DNA from: Mycolicibacter sp. MU0083
Lineage (GTDB): Bacteria; Actinomycetota; Actinomycetes; Mycobacteriales; Mycobacteriaceae
DNA length: 64,000 nt
Direction: 5' to 3'
Assembly (NCBI RefSeq): GCF_963378075.1
Contig: NZ_OY726394.1
Location: 620,001 to 684,000, forward strand
Positions 1 through 7,225 of the stretch are shown in pieces. The notes below the pieces were generated by a model. The model did no database searches. It was not told the origin of the DNA and saw only the letters and a program-made list of their open reading frames with translations. A program made the translations under genes and the position numbers. How positions within the stretch are numbered: the first letter of the stretch is position 1; every line of letters starts with the position of its first letter.

Positions 1-271
1 CCAGCGACGCCAGCAGATCCGGCGCCGCGGCCGGTGCGTCGTCGTCGATCGCGGCCACGCCGGGACCGTCGAGTTGCGACAGCAGGGCGGGCACCCCGCT
101 GATCTCGGTGACCGCGGCCCGGCACTGCGGGCAGTCGGCGAGGTGGTCCTCGTATTCGCGGCGGTCGGCCGCCGACAGCGAACCCAGCACGTAGGCCGCA
201 TCCCACATCGCGTAGCGGTGACCGCCCTCGGCCGGTGTGGTGGCAAGCGGGTGCTTGCGCGGCGCGGTCAT
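1..271 (-). CDS. rslA: Anti-sigma factor RslA, N-terminal 90 residues (cut by window start)
   Basis: Zinc-binding anti-sigma factor expected to hold SigL inactive at the membrane. The visible N-terminus shows the ZAS fold: the helix AMWDAAYVLGSLSAAD, then H43-x3-C47-x2-C50 (HLADCPQC), with an earlier His at about residue 18 as possible fourth ligand. The start is the ATG whose first bases overlap the sigL stop (ATGA), the usual sigma/anti-sigma coupling. The transmembrane and extracytoplasmic parts lie outside the window. Closely resembles the M. tuberculosis RslA N-terminus as I remember it. It is presumably released by a redox or zinc-linked signal, as described for RslA; that part is family knowledge, not visible here. 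Confidence 0.9.
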   Translation of the reverse strand, partial: MTAPRKHPLATTPAEGGHRYAMWDAAYVLGSLSAADRREYEDHLADCPQCRAAVTEISGVPALLSQLDGPGVAAIDDDAPAAAPDLLASL

Positions 272-801
272 CGGGTCACCCCCATCTCCTGCAGGGCGAG
301 TCGCAGCGCCCGCACCGCATAGTGCAGGCGGGATTTCACCGTCCCATCGGCGATCTCGAGGTCGCGGGCGATCTGGGCGGTGCTCCACCCGCGGTAGTAG
401 GCCCGTTCGATCACGGCCCGGTGTTCGGCCGACAGCCCGGCCATCGCGTCGGCGATCAGCATCCGGTCCAGTGCGGTGTCCACCTCGTCCCGGGTGGACT
501 GCTCGGGTGCGCCGGTGGTGTCCAGTGAGGCGACCACGTGACGCGACGTGGCGCTGCGATGTTCGTCGATGATCATGTTGCGGGCCACCGTGCACAGCCA
601 GGCCCGCGGGGAACGACCGGCGTCGGCGGTGACCTCCGGGTGCTGCCAGGCCCGCAACAGGGTCTCCTGAACGACGTCCTCGGCCCGGCCGGCATCGCCG
701 GTCAAGCGCAGCGCGTAACGCCACAGCATGGCCGCATGCTCGTCGTAGAGCGCCTTCATCAAGGCGGCTTCGCGATCCGGCGCGATACCGATCCGAGGCA
801 C
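268..801 (-). CDS. sigL: ECF RNA polymerase sigma factor SigL
   Basis: 177-residue extracytoplasmic-function sigma factor. Region 2 is complete (LYDEHAAMLWRYALRLTGDA, then AEDVVQETLLRAWQ) and region 4 carries the helix-turn-helix WSTAQIARDLEIADGTVKSR. The GTG at 801 is chosen because AGGAGGTG sits six bases upstream; an in-frame extension to 954 would run back into the preceding gene. It overlaps rslA by four bases. Sequence and pairing match M. tuberculosis SigL (Rv0735), which controls its own operon, mpt53 and several polyketide genes. A TGAACC-N16-CGT promoter lies just upstream (825-850), consistent with autoregulation. Confidence 0.95.
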   Translation of the reverse strand: MPRIGIAPDREAALMKALYDEHAAMLWRYALRLTGDAGRAEDVVQETLLRAWQHPEVTADAGRSPRAWLCTVARNMIIDEHRSATSRHVVASLDTTGAPEQSTRDEVDTALDRMLIADAMAGLSAEHRAVIERAYYRGWSTAQIARDLEIADGTVKSRLHYAVRALRLALQEMGVTR

Positions 802-824
802 GGTGATCACCTCCTGCCCAAGGA

Positions 825-850
825 CACGACGCGGAAACCCACCCGGTTCA
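825..850 (-). promoter_or_regulatory. SigL-type ECF promoter in front of sigL
   Basis: Read on the minus strand: TGAACC (850-845), 16-base spacer, CGTG (828-825). This has the GAAC/CGT form of ECF promoters and fits what I remember of the SigL consensus. It lies between the stop of the oxygenase fusion (878) and the sigL start (801), so it would drive sigL-rslA. Confidence 0.75.
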
Positions 851-877
851 CCGTCGATGCGCAACGTCTCGCCGGAT

Positions 878-2518
878 TCAGTCCGGGATCCAACTGCCGT
901 GGAAGCCGTGCGGGACACGCCGCGGCAACCCGACCCGAGCGACGGGTTCGGCATCGAACTGCGCGGCGTCGAGGATCACCAGCTCGCTGCATTCCCGCAC
1001 CGGGCTGTAGACGTAGCTCAGATACCAGCCCGCCGACTCGTCGGTGTGGCCGGGCGCCGGCGCGAACACCGCCTCATCGGGGGTGCCGGCCGCGCCGTTG
1101 ACACCGAACCGGTGCACCTGCGCGCCGCCGCGGGCCAGGTCGTAGCGCACCAGGCCGTCGTCGGAGACCGCGACCGCGTACTGGGCGTCGGCGCCCACCA
1201 GCCGGTCATCGACGCGGGGGAACTCGATACCGCGGTCATCGAGCTGATCCTCGGTCACCGCCCCGGAATCCAGGTCGATGGTCCAGCGCCACAGTGCCGC
1301 CTCGGTCTCGAAATCGCTGCTGTGGCGCCACATCTCCGGGTACCGCACCACCTGCATGACGATCTTGTTCCCGCCGGCGCCGGTCACGTCGAAGGCGTTG
1401 GCGATGTGGAAGACGTAGCAGGGGTCGATGTCGAACCAGCACACCGGACCGTAGGGGTCCTCGCGGCGCAGCACACCCAGCCGGGCGCCGTAGCCGTCGT
1501 CCCAGCGGTAGGGCAGATCCCGGTCACTGTGCCGGGTGCGGGCCACCCACGGGTCGAACACCAGCGGCAGGTCCATGAACACCACGTGCTCGGCGGTCAA
1601 CGCGAAGTCGTGCATCAGCGTCAGCCCCGGCACGTCGATGGGGCGCCGCACCGTCAGGACACCGTCGGCGTCGGCCCGGTAATAGTTGACGTGCGGGTCG
1701 GCAAGGCCGCCGTGGCCGAAGAAATGCAGTTCACCGGTGACCGGGCAGATCTTGGGGTGCGCCGACATCGGGTCGGCCAACTTCCCGTCGAAGTCATAGA
1801 CCCCCAGGGTGGCCAGGTCGTCGCTGAGTTCGTAGGGCAGCGAGGTGTCCATCAGCGCCAGGGTGCGCCCGGCGTGCCGGATGACGTGAGTGGTGGCGAC
1901 GCTGGAGCGCCGGTTGCCGTCGGCGTCGAACCGCCCCGGTGACCGGTCGAAACCCTCGGTGCGCACCCAGCGGTTGCGGTACCAGGCCGCCCGGCCGTTC
2001 TCCAGCCGGATGCCGTGCACCATGCCGTCGCCGGTGCACCAGTGCCCGTTCGACCGGCGCGGGTTGGGGCCGTTGCGCAGATACCAGCCGTTCAACTCCG
2101 CCGGAATCGCGCCCTGCACCGGAAGGTCGAAGGCGGATAATTCGTCGGGGACCGGCGCGTAGTTGGCGGTGCGGAAGACCGGCATCACCGTCTCCGGCGG
2201 CTGAATGACTGCCACCGCGGCGCGGCCCCCGCGGGCCGGGCCCGGCAGGTCGCGCGCCCAGCCGGCGACACCGATCGACGGGGCCGAGGTGGCCGACGTG
2301 GCACCCACCAGATCGGTGCACCGGTCACCCGTGCCGGCCACGTCGTCGTGATCGAGCAGTGCGAGCGCGTCGGGCACCGTCGACAGGTCCGAGACCGCGT
2401 CGCGGCACAGCGGGCATTCGCCCAGGTGCATCTCGAACGCGAGATGGTCGGCGGCCGACAGCGCGCCCAGCACGTAGGCGGCATCCCACAGGGCGTACTC
2501 GTTATGAGACGTCGTCAT
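878..2518 (-). CDS. Anti-sigma zinc domain fused to carotenoid cleavage oxygenase
   Basis: One open frame of 546 residues. Residues 1-55 are an RslA-like ZAS domain (EYALWDAAYVLGALSAAD, then H31-x3-C35-x2-C38). A glycine- and alanine-rich linker covers about 56-111. From about residue 112 there is an apparently full carotenoid oxygenase: LNGWYLRNGPNP near the start and four histidines that would hold the catalytic iron in SAHPKI, LMHDFA, VFHIAN and the terminal GFHGSW. The first ATG (2518) overlaps the upstream sigma fragment by ATGA, just as rslA overlaps sigL. No transmembrane segment follows the ZAS domain. An internal ATG at 2185 (MPVFRTANYAP), preceded by GGAG, could give a normal 435-residue oxygenase, so either a true fusion or two products are possible. 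The substrate is unknown; the family cleaves a double bond in carotenoids, apocarotenoids or stilbenes. Confidence 0.85.
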   Translation of the reverse strand: MTTSHNEYALWDAAYVLGALSAADHLAFEMHLGECPLCRDAVSDLSTVPDALALLDHDDVAGTGDRCTDLVGATSATSAPSIGVAGWARDLPGPARGGRAAVAVIQPPETVMPVFRTANYAPVPDELSAFDLPVQGAIPAELNGWYLRNGPNPRRSNGHWCTGDGMVHGIRLENGRAAWYRNRWVRTEGFDRSPGRFDADGNRRSSVATTHVIRHAGRTLALMDTSLPYELSDDLATLGVYDFDGKLADPMSAHPKICPVTGELHFFGHGGLADPHVNYYRADADGVLTVRRPIDVPGLTLMHDFALTAEHVVFMDLPLVFDPWVARTRHSDRDLPYRWDDGYGARLGVLRREDPYGPVCWFDIDPCYVFHIANAFDVTGAGGNKIVMQVVRYPEMWRHSSDFETEAALWRWTIDLDSGAVTEDQLDDRGIEFPRVDDRLVGADAQYAVAVSDDGLVRYDLARGGAQVHRFGVNGAAGTPDEAVFAPAPGHTDESAGWYLSYVYSPVRECSELVILDAAQFDAEPVARVGLPRRVPHGFHGSWIPD

Positions 2519-2784
2519 AGGACCGCTCCCATTGCTTGCAGTGCTGCGTACACGGCTCGAAGACCACTGTGCAGGTGGGTCTTCACGCTGCATTCGGTGA
2601 TGCCCAGATCGGCGGCGATCCGCTCGGTGCTCCAACGGTAGAAATAGGCCCGACGCAATATCTCGCGCTGGTCGACGGTGAGCTGCGCGATCGCGCCGGC
2701 CAGCATGGCGCGATTCGGTGCGGCTCCGTCACCGGCACGGCCCGCAGGCCCGCCGCCGCTGCTGGCGTTGCTGCCGAAATCCAT
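2515..2784 (-). CDS. Truncated ECF sigma factor, region 4 only
   Basis: 89 residues. After a Gly/Ser-rich start (MDFGSNASSGGG) there is only sigma region 4: LTVDQREILRRAYFYRWSTE and IAADLGITECSVKTHLHSG. It resembles the end of SigL (same RAYYRGWST-type sequence) but region 2, which binds core polymerase and the -10 element, is absent. The 118 bases up to the protease gene cannot hold it. ATG 2784 has GGGAGG six bases upstream; TTG 2790 is an alternative. The stop overlaps the anti-sigma/oxygenase start by ATGA. It may be a relic, a DNA-binding regulator or a decoy for the anti-sigma domain. Translation signals look intact, so it is listed as a gene, not a pseudogene. Confidence 0.75.
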   Translation of the reverse strand: MDFGSNASSGGGPAGRAGDGAAPNRAMLAGAIAQLTVDQREILRRAYFYRWSTERIAADLGITECSVKTHLHSGLRAVYAALQAMGAVL

Positions 2785-2804
2785 CCCCAACCTCCCGGAC
2801 GGGA

Positions 2805-2830
2805 TACGAGGCGGCCGCCCGTTCGGTTCA
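2805..2830 (-). promoter_or_regulatory. SigL-type ECF promoter in front of the sigma fragment/oxygenase operon
   Basis: Minus strand: TGAACC (2830-2825), 16-base spacer, CGTA (2808-2805). Same -35, same spacer length and same CGT as the sigL promoter at 825-850, and about 20 bases before the start codon at 2784. Suggests the fusion operon is transcribed by SigL. Confidence 0.7.
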
Positions 2831-2901
2831 CGTCGTTGTGGGGAGGGGCTGGGCCCGGCTTCCAGTGTGCCGCGCCCGCGGCGGCGGGGGTAGCGGGTTT
2901 T

Positions 2902-3759
2902 TTACGGCGCCGCGGTGACCAACGTCAGCTCCCAGGCCGTCAGCCACGGTTTGATCAGCTGCGCCACCGAATACTCGTTGGCCGCTGCGCAGGTCTGCGC
3001 CGGATCGGCACCGTCGGCGGCCCCCAGCAGCACCCCGACGGCGTCGACGGCGCCGTCGGGCCGCACCCGGTACACCGGGCCGCCGGAATCGCCGCAGTTG
3101 TCGGTCGCGGCGAACCGCACCTTGTTGTCGTCACCGCGGGTCACCGGCCCGCACACCGGTTCCCCGCTGCGGATCCCCAAGTGGCACAGGGTGTCCCCGA
3201 TGGCCACCCGGCCGGCAAGTCCGGCCACCGCACGCCCGTCGACCTGCGGTGTCAGCGGGATCTTGTCCGGATCGTCGAGGGTGATGAGACCGATGTCGAC
3301 GTGGTCCCAGTCGCTGCCGCTGTAACGGGTCTCGGTGAAGGTGCCCACCGTCGGGTAGATGCCGCCGTGGCGGACCGACACCGCGCCGGGGCCGCCCGGC
3401 TTGTTGCAGTGCCCGGCCGACAGCAGGCCCGGTTGGCCGGTGTCGGTGTGGACCAGGAACCCCGCGGTGCAGCCGGTGGTCTCCGACCCGTCGGCGAAGC
3501 CGACCTTGATGCCGACGCCGGGGCCGATGGCCTCGGCGGTGGGCAGCGGGACCAGTTGGCGCACGGCGGGGGCGTGGGTGGCCCACACCAGGCCGGCGAT
3601 AACGACCGCGGCGGCGGCCACCACGGCCAGGCGCATCAGCAGGGAACGGAGCGGGGGTCGTCGGAGGGCGGCCACTTCGGCAACGGTACCGAGCGCGGCC
3701 GGGGCGTGCAGGGGTCGCGTCGCCGCGCCGGCCGGTAGCGGAGTGCACCGGACGGCCAA
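2902..3759 (-). CDS. Trypsin-like serine protease, membrane-anchored or secreted
   Basis: 285 residues from the first ATG. A single hydrophobic segment near residues 42-60 (LMRLAVVAAAAVVIAGLVW) serves as signal peptide or anchor, so the enzyme acts outside the membrane. The chymotrypsin-type catalytic triad is visible: His in LSAGHC, Asp in HVDIGLITL and Ser in NCGDSGGPV. Paired cysteines (TTGCTAGF and AGHC; LCH and PVC; DNC and QTC) fit disulfides of an exported protease. A start at the Met just before the hydrophobic segment (LMRLAVV) would give a shorter protein with a classical signal peptide. It lies upstream of the sigma fragment in the same direction but separated by over 100 bases with its own promoter-like element in between, so co-transcription is uncertain. 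Substrate unknown. Confidence 0.85.
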   Translation of the reverse strand: MAVRCTPLPAGAATRPLHAPAALGTVAEVAALRRPPLRSLLMRLAVVAAAAVVIAGLVWATHAPAVRQLVPLPTAEAIGPGVGIKVGFADGSETTGCTAGFLVHTDTGQPGLLSAGHCNKPGGPGAVSVRHGGIYPTVGTFTETRYSGSDWDHVDIGLITLDDPDKIPLTPQVDGRAVAGLAGRVAIGDTLCHLGIRSGEPVCGPVTRGDDNKVRFAATDNCGDSGGPVYRVRPDGAVDAVGVLLGAADGADPAQTCAAANEYSVAQLIKPWLTAWELTLVTAAP

Positions 3760-3944
3760 AAACTGAGTATCGGCCGTGAAAAAACCGTGTCGGCAGTGTG
3801 TGCGAGGGGCGCGGGGAGCCTCGAACCGGCCGCCGGCGCGGCCCGCGCGCGATGCCGGATTTCTGGGTAATCGCGCAGGTCACGGGCGGGTACCGACACG
3901 GCCGATATTCGGCGCGATGCCGAGACTGGATTTTCTTGTCGACT

Positions 3945-3964
3945 TATGATGTGGTGTACACCAC
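3945..3964 (+). promoter_or_regulatory. -10 element abutting a perfect 14-bp palindrome
   Basis: TATGAT (3945-3950), a good sigma-A -10 hexamer, directly touches the perfect palindrome GTGGTGTACACCAC (3951-3964). A repressor bound there would cover the transcription start. The core resembles GntR/HutC-type operators. A second small inverted repeat, GCCGATATTCGGC, lies at 3901-3913. No clear -35 is present. The element precedes the 44-residue gene at 4007. Confidence 0.5.
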
Positions 3965-4006
3965 GTTGAAAAACGTGAGTGACGTCGACCACAGGAGCTG
4001 ACCGCG

Positions 4007-4141
4007 ATGACTGGCTTTCTGAGTGCCTTGGGTATCACCGCAACCACTGCGACCGTCGGTGCCAGCATGATGGGCCAGGGCACCGTGGCGGTGTGCGTCG
4101 GACTGGTGTCGGCGGCGTTCTTCGCCGGCCGGCTCTGCTGA
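4007..4141 (+). CDS. Small hydrophobic peptide, 44 residues
   Basis: MTGFLSALGITATTATVGAS and then a hydrophobic stretch ending in FFAGRLC. It is preceded by AGGAG about nine bases before the ATG and by a promoter/palindrome at 3945-3964, so translation looks real. One probable membrane-spanning segment covers residues 18-40. It ends 51 bases before the NERD-helicase gene and could be co-transcribed with it. I do not recognise the family and assign no function. Confidence 0.55.
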   Translation: MTGFLSALGITATTATVGASMMGQGTVAVCVGLVSAAFFAGRLC

Positions 4142-4192
4142 TAGCCGTCCCGAACTGAACCCGCGGCCGCGCGCCGTGGCAGTCTCGTCGGC

Positions 4193-5836
4193 GTGCCCGT
4201 CTCGCTTCCCGCGCAGCCCCGCTTCGCCAGCCCATCGGAACGTCACGTCTATCGGGCGTTGATCGACCAGCTCCAAGCCGACGACGTCGTGGTGTCGGGC
4301 CAACGCGTCACCGACCATCTCAAAGATCACGAGGCCGATTTCGTCGTCGCGATCGAGGGCGCCGGCATCATCTGTATCGAGGTCAAGGGCGGCGAAGTCT
4401 GGCACGACGGTCGCGGGTGGCGTCAGCTGCGGGGGAACCGCCAGTGCGACATCGAACCCGTCCGCCAGGTCCGCGGGGCCTGCTACGCGCTGCGGGACTA
4501 CGTCGAGCACGACCCGCGCTGGACGCAGGGCCGGCTGCGCTGGGACCACGTGGTGGTGTTGCCGCACGCCGAACTGCCCGACGACTTCGACCTGCCGGAC
4601 TGTCCGCGCTGGAAGGTCGTCGATCGCAACGAGCTGCCGCAACTGGTGTCCCGGCTGCGGCACGTGCTGATCCGCCAAGAACTGGACCGGCCGCTGCTCA
4701 CCGATGTGGGCATCGCGCAGTTCCGCACCGTCCTCGGCGGCCGCGGATTGCCCCAGCGTGACGTGGTCGCCCGGGCGTTGGCGAACGACAGTGCCGCCGA
4801 CGCCCTCACCGAACAGCAGGCGGTGATCCTGGAAGCCATCCGGCTGCTCAATCGCGTCCAGGTGCGCGGCAGCGCCGGAAGCGGCAAGACCTACCTGGCC
4901 GTCGAACAGGCGAGACGGCTATCCAATGAAGGCAAACGCGTTGCCCTGCTGTGTTATTCACGCGGGTTGGCGTCCTACCTCAAACGGCTCACCGCGACGT
5001 GGAGCCAGCGCCAGCGACCCGCCTACGTCGGGGAGTTCCACTCCCTGGGCGTGGTGTGGGGAGCACCCGACGGGCCGGCGCCGTCCCAGGACTCGGTGCG
5101 GTTCTGGGAAGAAGAGCTTCCGCAGCAGATGCTCGAACTGGCGCAGCACCTCGACGACGGGCAGCGTTTCGACGCCGTGGTGATCGACGAGGCTCAGGAC
5201 TTCGCCGACGCCTGGTGGGATCCGGTGCTGGCATCGCTGCGCGACGACGAGACCGGCGGGCTGTTCGTGTTCAGCGACGAAGGGCAGCGGGTGTTCGACC
5301 GGCAGGGCACGCCTCCGGTGCCGCTGGTGCCGCTGGTGCTCGACCGCAACCTGCGCAACACCCGGCAGATCGCGACCACCTTCCAGCCGCTGGTGGACCA
5401 TCCGATCCGCTACCTGGGCGCCGACGGACCCGAAGTGCGGTTCGTGACGTGCACCCGGGAGTCGGCGGCCGACGTCGGCGACGACCAGGTGGAGCAGCTG
5501 CTCGAGGAGGGCTGGCGGCCCGAAGACGTGGCACTGCTGACCACCGGCAGCCGCCACCCCGAACAGGTAGCCCGCCAGGAGCAGGGCAACGAGGCCTACT
5601 GGGACAGCTTCTGGGACGCCGAGCAGGTCTTCTACGGCCACGTGCTCGGGTTCAAAGGACTGGAACGCCGAGCCGTAGTGCTCGTCGTCGACGCCAGCGG
5701 ACCGGTGGAGCGGGCACGCGAACGGCTCTACGTCGGGCTGTCGCGGGCCCGCGACCAACTCGTGGTCTGCGGTGACCGGGATTTCATCGTCGAGGTCGGC
5801 GGCCCGGACCTGGCCCACAAACTCGGCATCGGCTGA
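4193..5836 (+). CDS. NERD-domain protein with UvrD-like superfamily 1 helicase
   Basis: 547 residues, GTG start. The N-terminal about 100 residues form a NERD (nuclease-related) domain: ERHVYRALIDQL, then DFVVAIEGAGIICIEVKGGE with the D...E-x-K metal site of the PD-(D/E)xK fold. The rest is a superfamily 1 helicase: Walker A RGSAGSGKTYLAVEQA near residue 225, Walker B VVIDEAQDF near 335, motif IV-type arginine region DRNLRNTRQIATTF, and C-terminal motif VI-like ERLYVGLSRARDQLVV. Probably acts in DNA processing or defence against foreign DNA. It stands alone, about 8 kb from recBCD. Confidence 0.88.
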   Translation: MPVSLPAQPRFASPSERHVYRALIDQLQADDVVVSGQRVTDHLKDHEADFVVAIEGAGIICIEVKGGEVWHDGRGWRQLRGNRQCDIEPVRQVRGACYALRDYVEHDPRWTQGRLRWDHVVVLPHAELPDDFDLPDCPRWKVVDRNELPQLVSRLRHVLIRQELDRPLLTDVGIAQFRTVLGGRGLPQRDVVARALANDSAADALTEQQAVILEAIRLLNRVQVRGSAGSGKTYLAVEQARRLSNEGKRVALLCYSRGLASYLKRLTATWSQRQRPAYVGEFHSLGVVWGAPDGPAPSQDSVRFWEEELPQQMLELAQHLDDGQRFDAVVIDEAQDFADAWWDPVLASLRDDETGGLFVFSDEGQRVFDRQGTPPVPLVPLVLDRNLRNTRQIATTFQPLVDHPIRYLGADGPEVRFVTCTRESAADVGDDQVEQLLEEGWRPEDVALLTTGSRHPEQVARQEQGNEAYWDSFWDAEQVFYGHVLGFKGLERRAVVLVVDASGPVERARERLYVGLSRARDQLVVCGDRDFIVEVGGPDLAHKLGIG

Positions 5837-5891
5837 CCCACCGGCCGACGCACCCGCCCGGCGCGCCGCGGCGGCGCACTATCGTCAAGCG

Positions 5892-6380
5892 ATGACCCTC
5901 GAGGACCGCCTGACCGCGCTCGAACAGATCGAAGCGATCAAAGCCCTCAAACACCGCTACTTCCGGGCCTGCGATGCCAAGGATCCCGAAACCTTCCGCG
6001 CCTGCTTCATCGCCCACGGCGCCGACATCGACTACGGGCCGCTGGGCGGCTTCAGCGGACCCGACCAGGCGGAGAAACTCGCGACCGTGTTCCGGCGCAT
6101 CGCCCTGCACACCGTCGACGGCAAACCGGTGATCCTGGACATGCACCACGGCATGCACCCCGACATCACCCTCACCGGCCCCGGCACCGCCACCGGCCGC
6201 TGGACACTGAAATTCCGGCAGCTCAACATGATCGAGCGCACCGAACGCCTGCTCACCGGTGACTACGACGACGACTACGTGATCGAGGACGGCCGGTGGA
6301 AGATGGCCCGCAGTCACTTCCGGCAACTCTGGGCGATCACCCGCCCCCTCGGCGACGCGACGGTGGAGGTCGGCCAGTGA
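5892..6380 (+). CDS. NTF2/SnoaL-like protein
   Basis: 162 residues of the SnoaL-like NTF2 fold: MTLEDRLTALEQIEAIKALK, then HRYFRACDAKDPETFRACF and a C-terminal YVIEDGRWKMARSHF, all typical of this family of small cone-shaped enzymes and binding proteins (steroid isomerase, dehydratase, cyclase-like). It shares four bases with the downstream SDR (GTGA), so the two are translationally coupled and probably act on the same small, perhaps steroid- or lipid-like, substrate. The ATG at 5892 is chosen because it starts the conserved domain. The exact reaction cannot be read from the sequence. Confidence 0.85.
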   Translation: MTLEDRLTALEQIEAIKALKHRYFRACDAKDPETFRACFIAHGADIDYGPLGGFSGPDQAEKLATVFRRIALHTVDGKPVILDMHHGMHPDITLTGPGTATGRWTLKFRQLNMIERTERLLTGDYDDDYVIEDGRWKMARSHFRQLWAITRPLGDATVEVGQ

Positions 6381-7213
6381 GCACCCGGATCGCGCTGGTC
6401 ACCGGCGCCAGCCGCAGCGTCGGCAAAGGCATCGCACTGGCCCTGGGCTCGGCGGGCTGGACCGTCTACGTCACCGCCCGCGGCGAGGTAGGCACCGGCG
6501 GCCCCCTCGACGAGACCGCCGCGGGCGTCACCGAACGCGGCGGGTGCGGCATCGCGGTGCGCTGCGACCACCGCGACGACGCCGCGATCGCCGCCCTGTT
6601 CGCCCGCATCGCCGACGAGCAGAACGGCCGGCTCGACCTACTGGTCAACAACGTGTGGGCCGCGCCCGAAGGCTTCGCCGGATTCACCGAGAAGTTCTGG
6701 CAGCGCCCACTGTCGGACTGGGATCCGCTGATCGGGGTCGGCCTGCGCGCCCACTACGTCGCCGCGGTGCACGCCGCCCAGCTGATGGTGCCCCGCGGCA
6801 CCGGCCTGATCGCCAACATCTCCTCGTTCGGCACCCGCGGGCACCTGCACTCGGTGCTCTACGGCATGTCCAAGGCCGGGCTGGACAAGATGGCCGCCGA
6901 CATGGCCGTGGAACTGTCCGGCACCGGGGTGAGCACGGTGTCGCTGTGGCCCGGGCTGGTGCGCAACGAAGTCATGCAGGGCTTCATGGACCGCGGCCTG
7001 GACAACTTCCAGGGCTATCCGCTGGCCAACGCCGAAACCCCGGAGTTCATCGGCCGCGTCATCGCCGCGCTGGCCGACGACCCCGACATCGGCGCCCGCA
7101 GCGGGCACACCCTGATCACCGCCGAGGCCGCACTGGATTACGGCGTCACCGACATCGCGGGCAACCAGCCCGACTCGCACCGGGAACTGTTCGGCGGCGG
7201 CCCGCTGTATTAG
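6377..7213 (+). CDS. Short-chain dehydrogenase/reductase
   Basis: 278 residues, GTG start overlapping the stop of the NTF2-like gene. Classical SDR: cofactor motif VTGASRSVGKG at residues 8-18, NNVW (NNAG equivalent), Ser in NISSFG and the catalytic Y-x3-K in LYGMSKAGLDKM. The motif and lack of an early acidic residue after strand 2 (TARGE) leave NAD versus NADP open. Probably oxidises or reduces a hydroxy/keto group in the same pathway as the upstream protein. Similar to the human DHRS1-like branch (NNVWAAPEGF and the long substrate loop). Confidence 0.87.
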   Translation: MSTRIALVTGASRSVGKGIALALGSAGWTVYVTARGEVGTGGPLDETAAGVTERGGCGIAVRCDHRDDAAIAALFARIADEQNGRLDLLVNNVWAAPEGFAGFTEKFWQRPLSDWDPLIGVGLRAHYVAAVHAAQLMVPRGTGLIANISSFGTRGHLHSVLYGMSKAGLDKMAADMAVELSGTGVSTVSLWPGLVRNEVMQGFMDRGLDNFQGYPLANAETPEFIGRVIAALADDPDIGARSGHTLITAEAALDYGVTDIAGNQPDSHRELFGGGPLY

Positions 7214-7225
7214 CGACCCGGGGCG

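Noticed and set aside
2519..2635. N-terminal extension of the anti-sigma/oxygenase frame upstream of 2518
   Set aside because: Overlaps the sigma fragment in another frame; the ATG at 2518 has the standard ATGA coupling and opens the ZAS domain.
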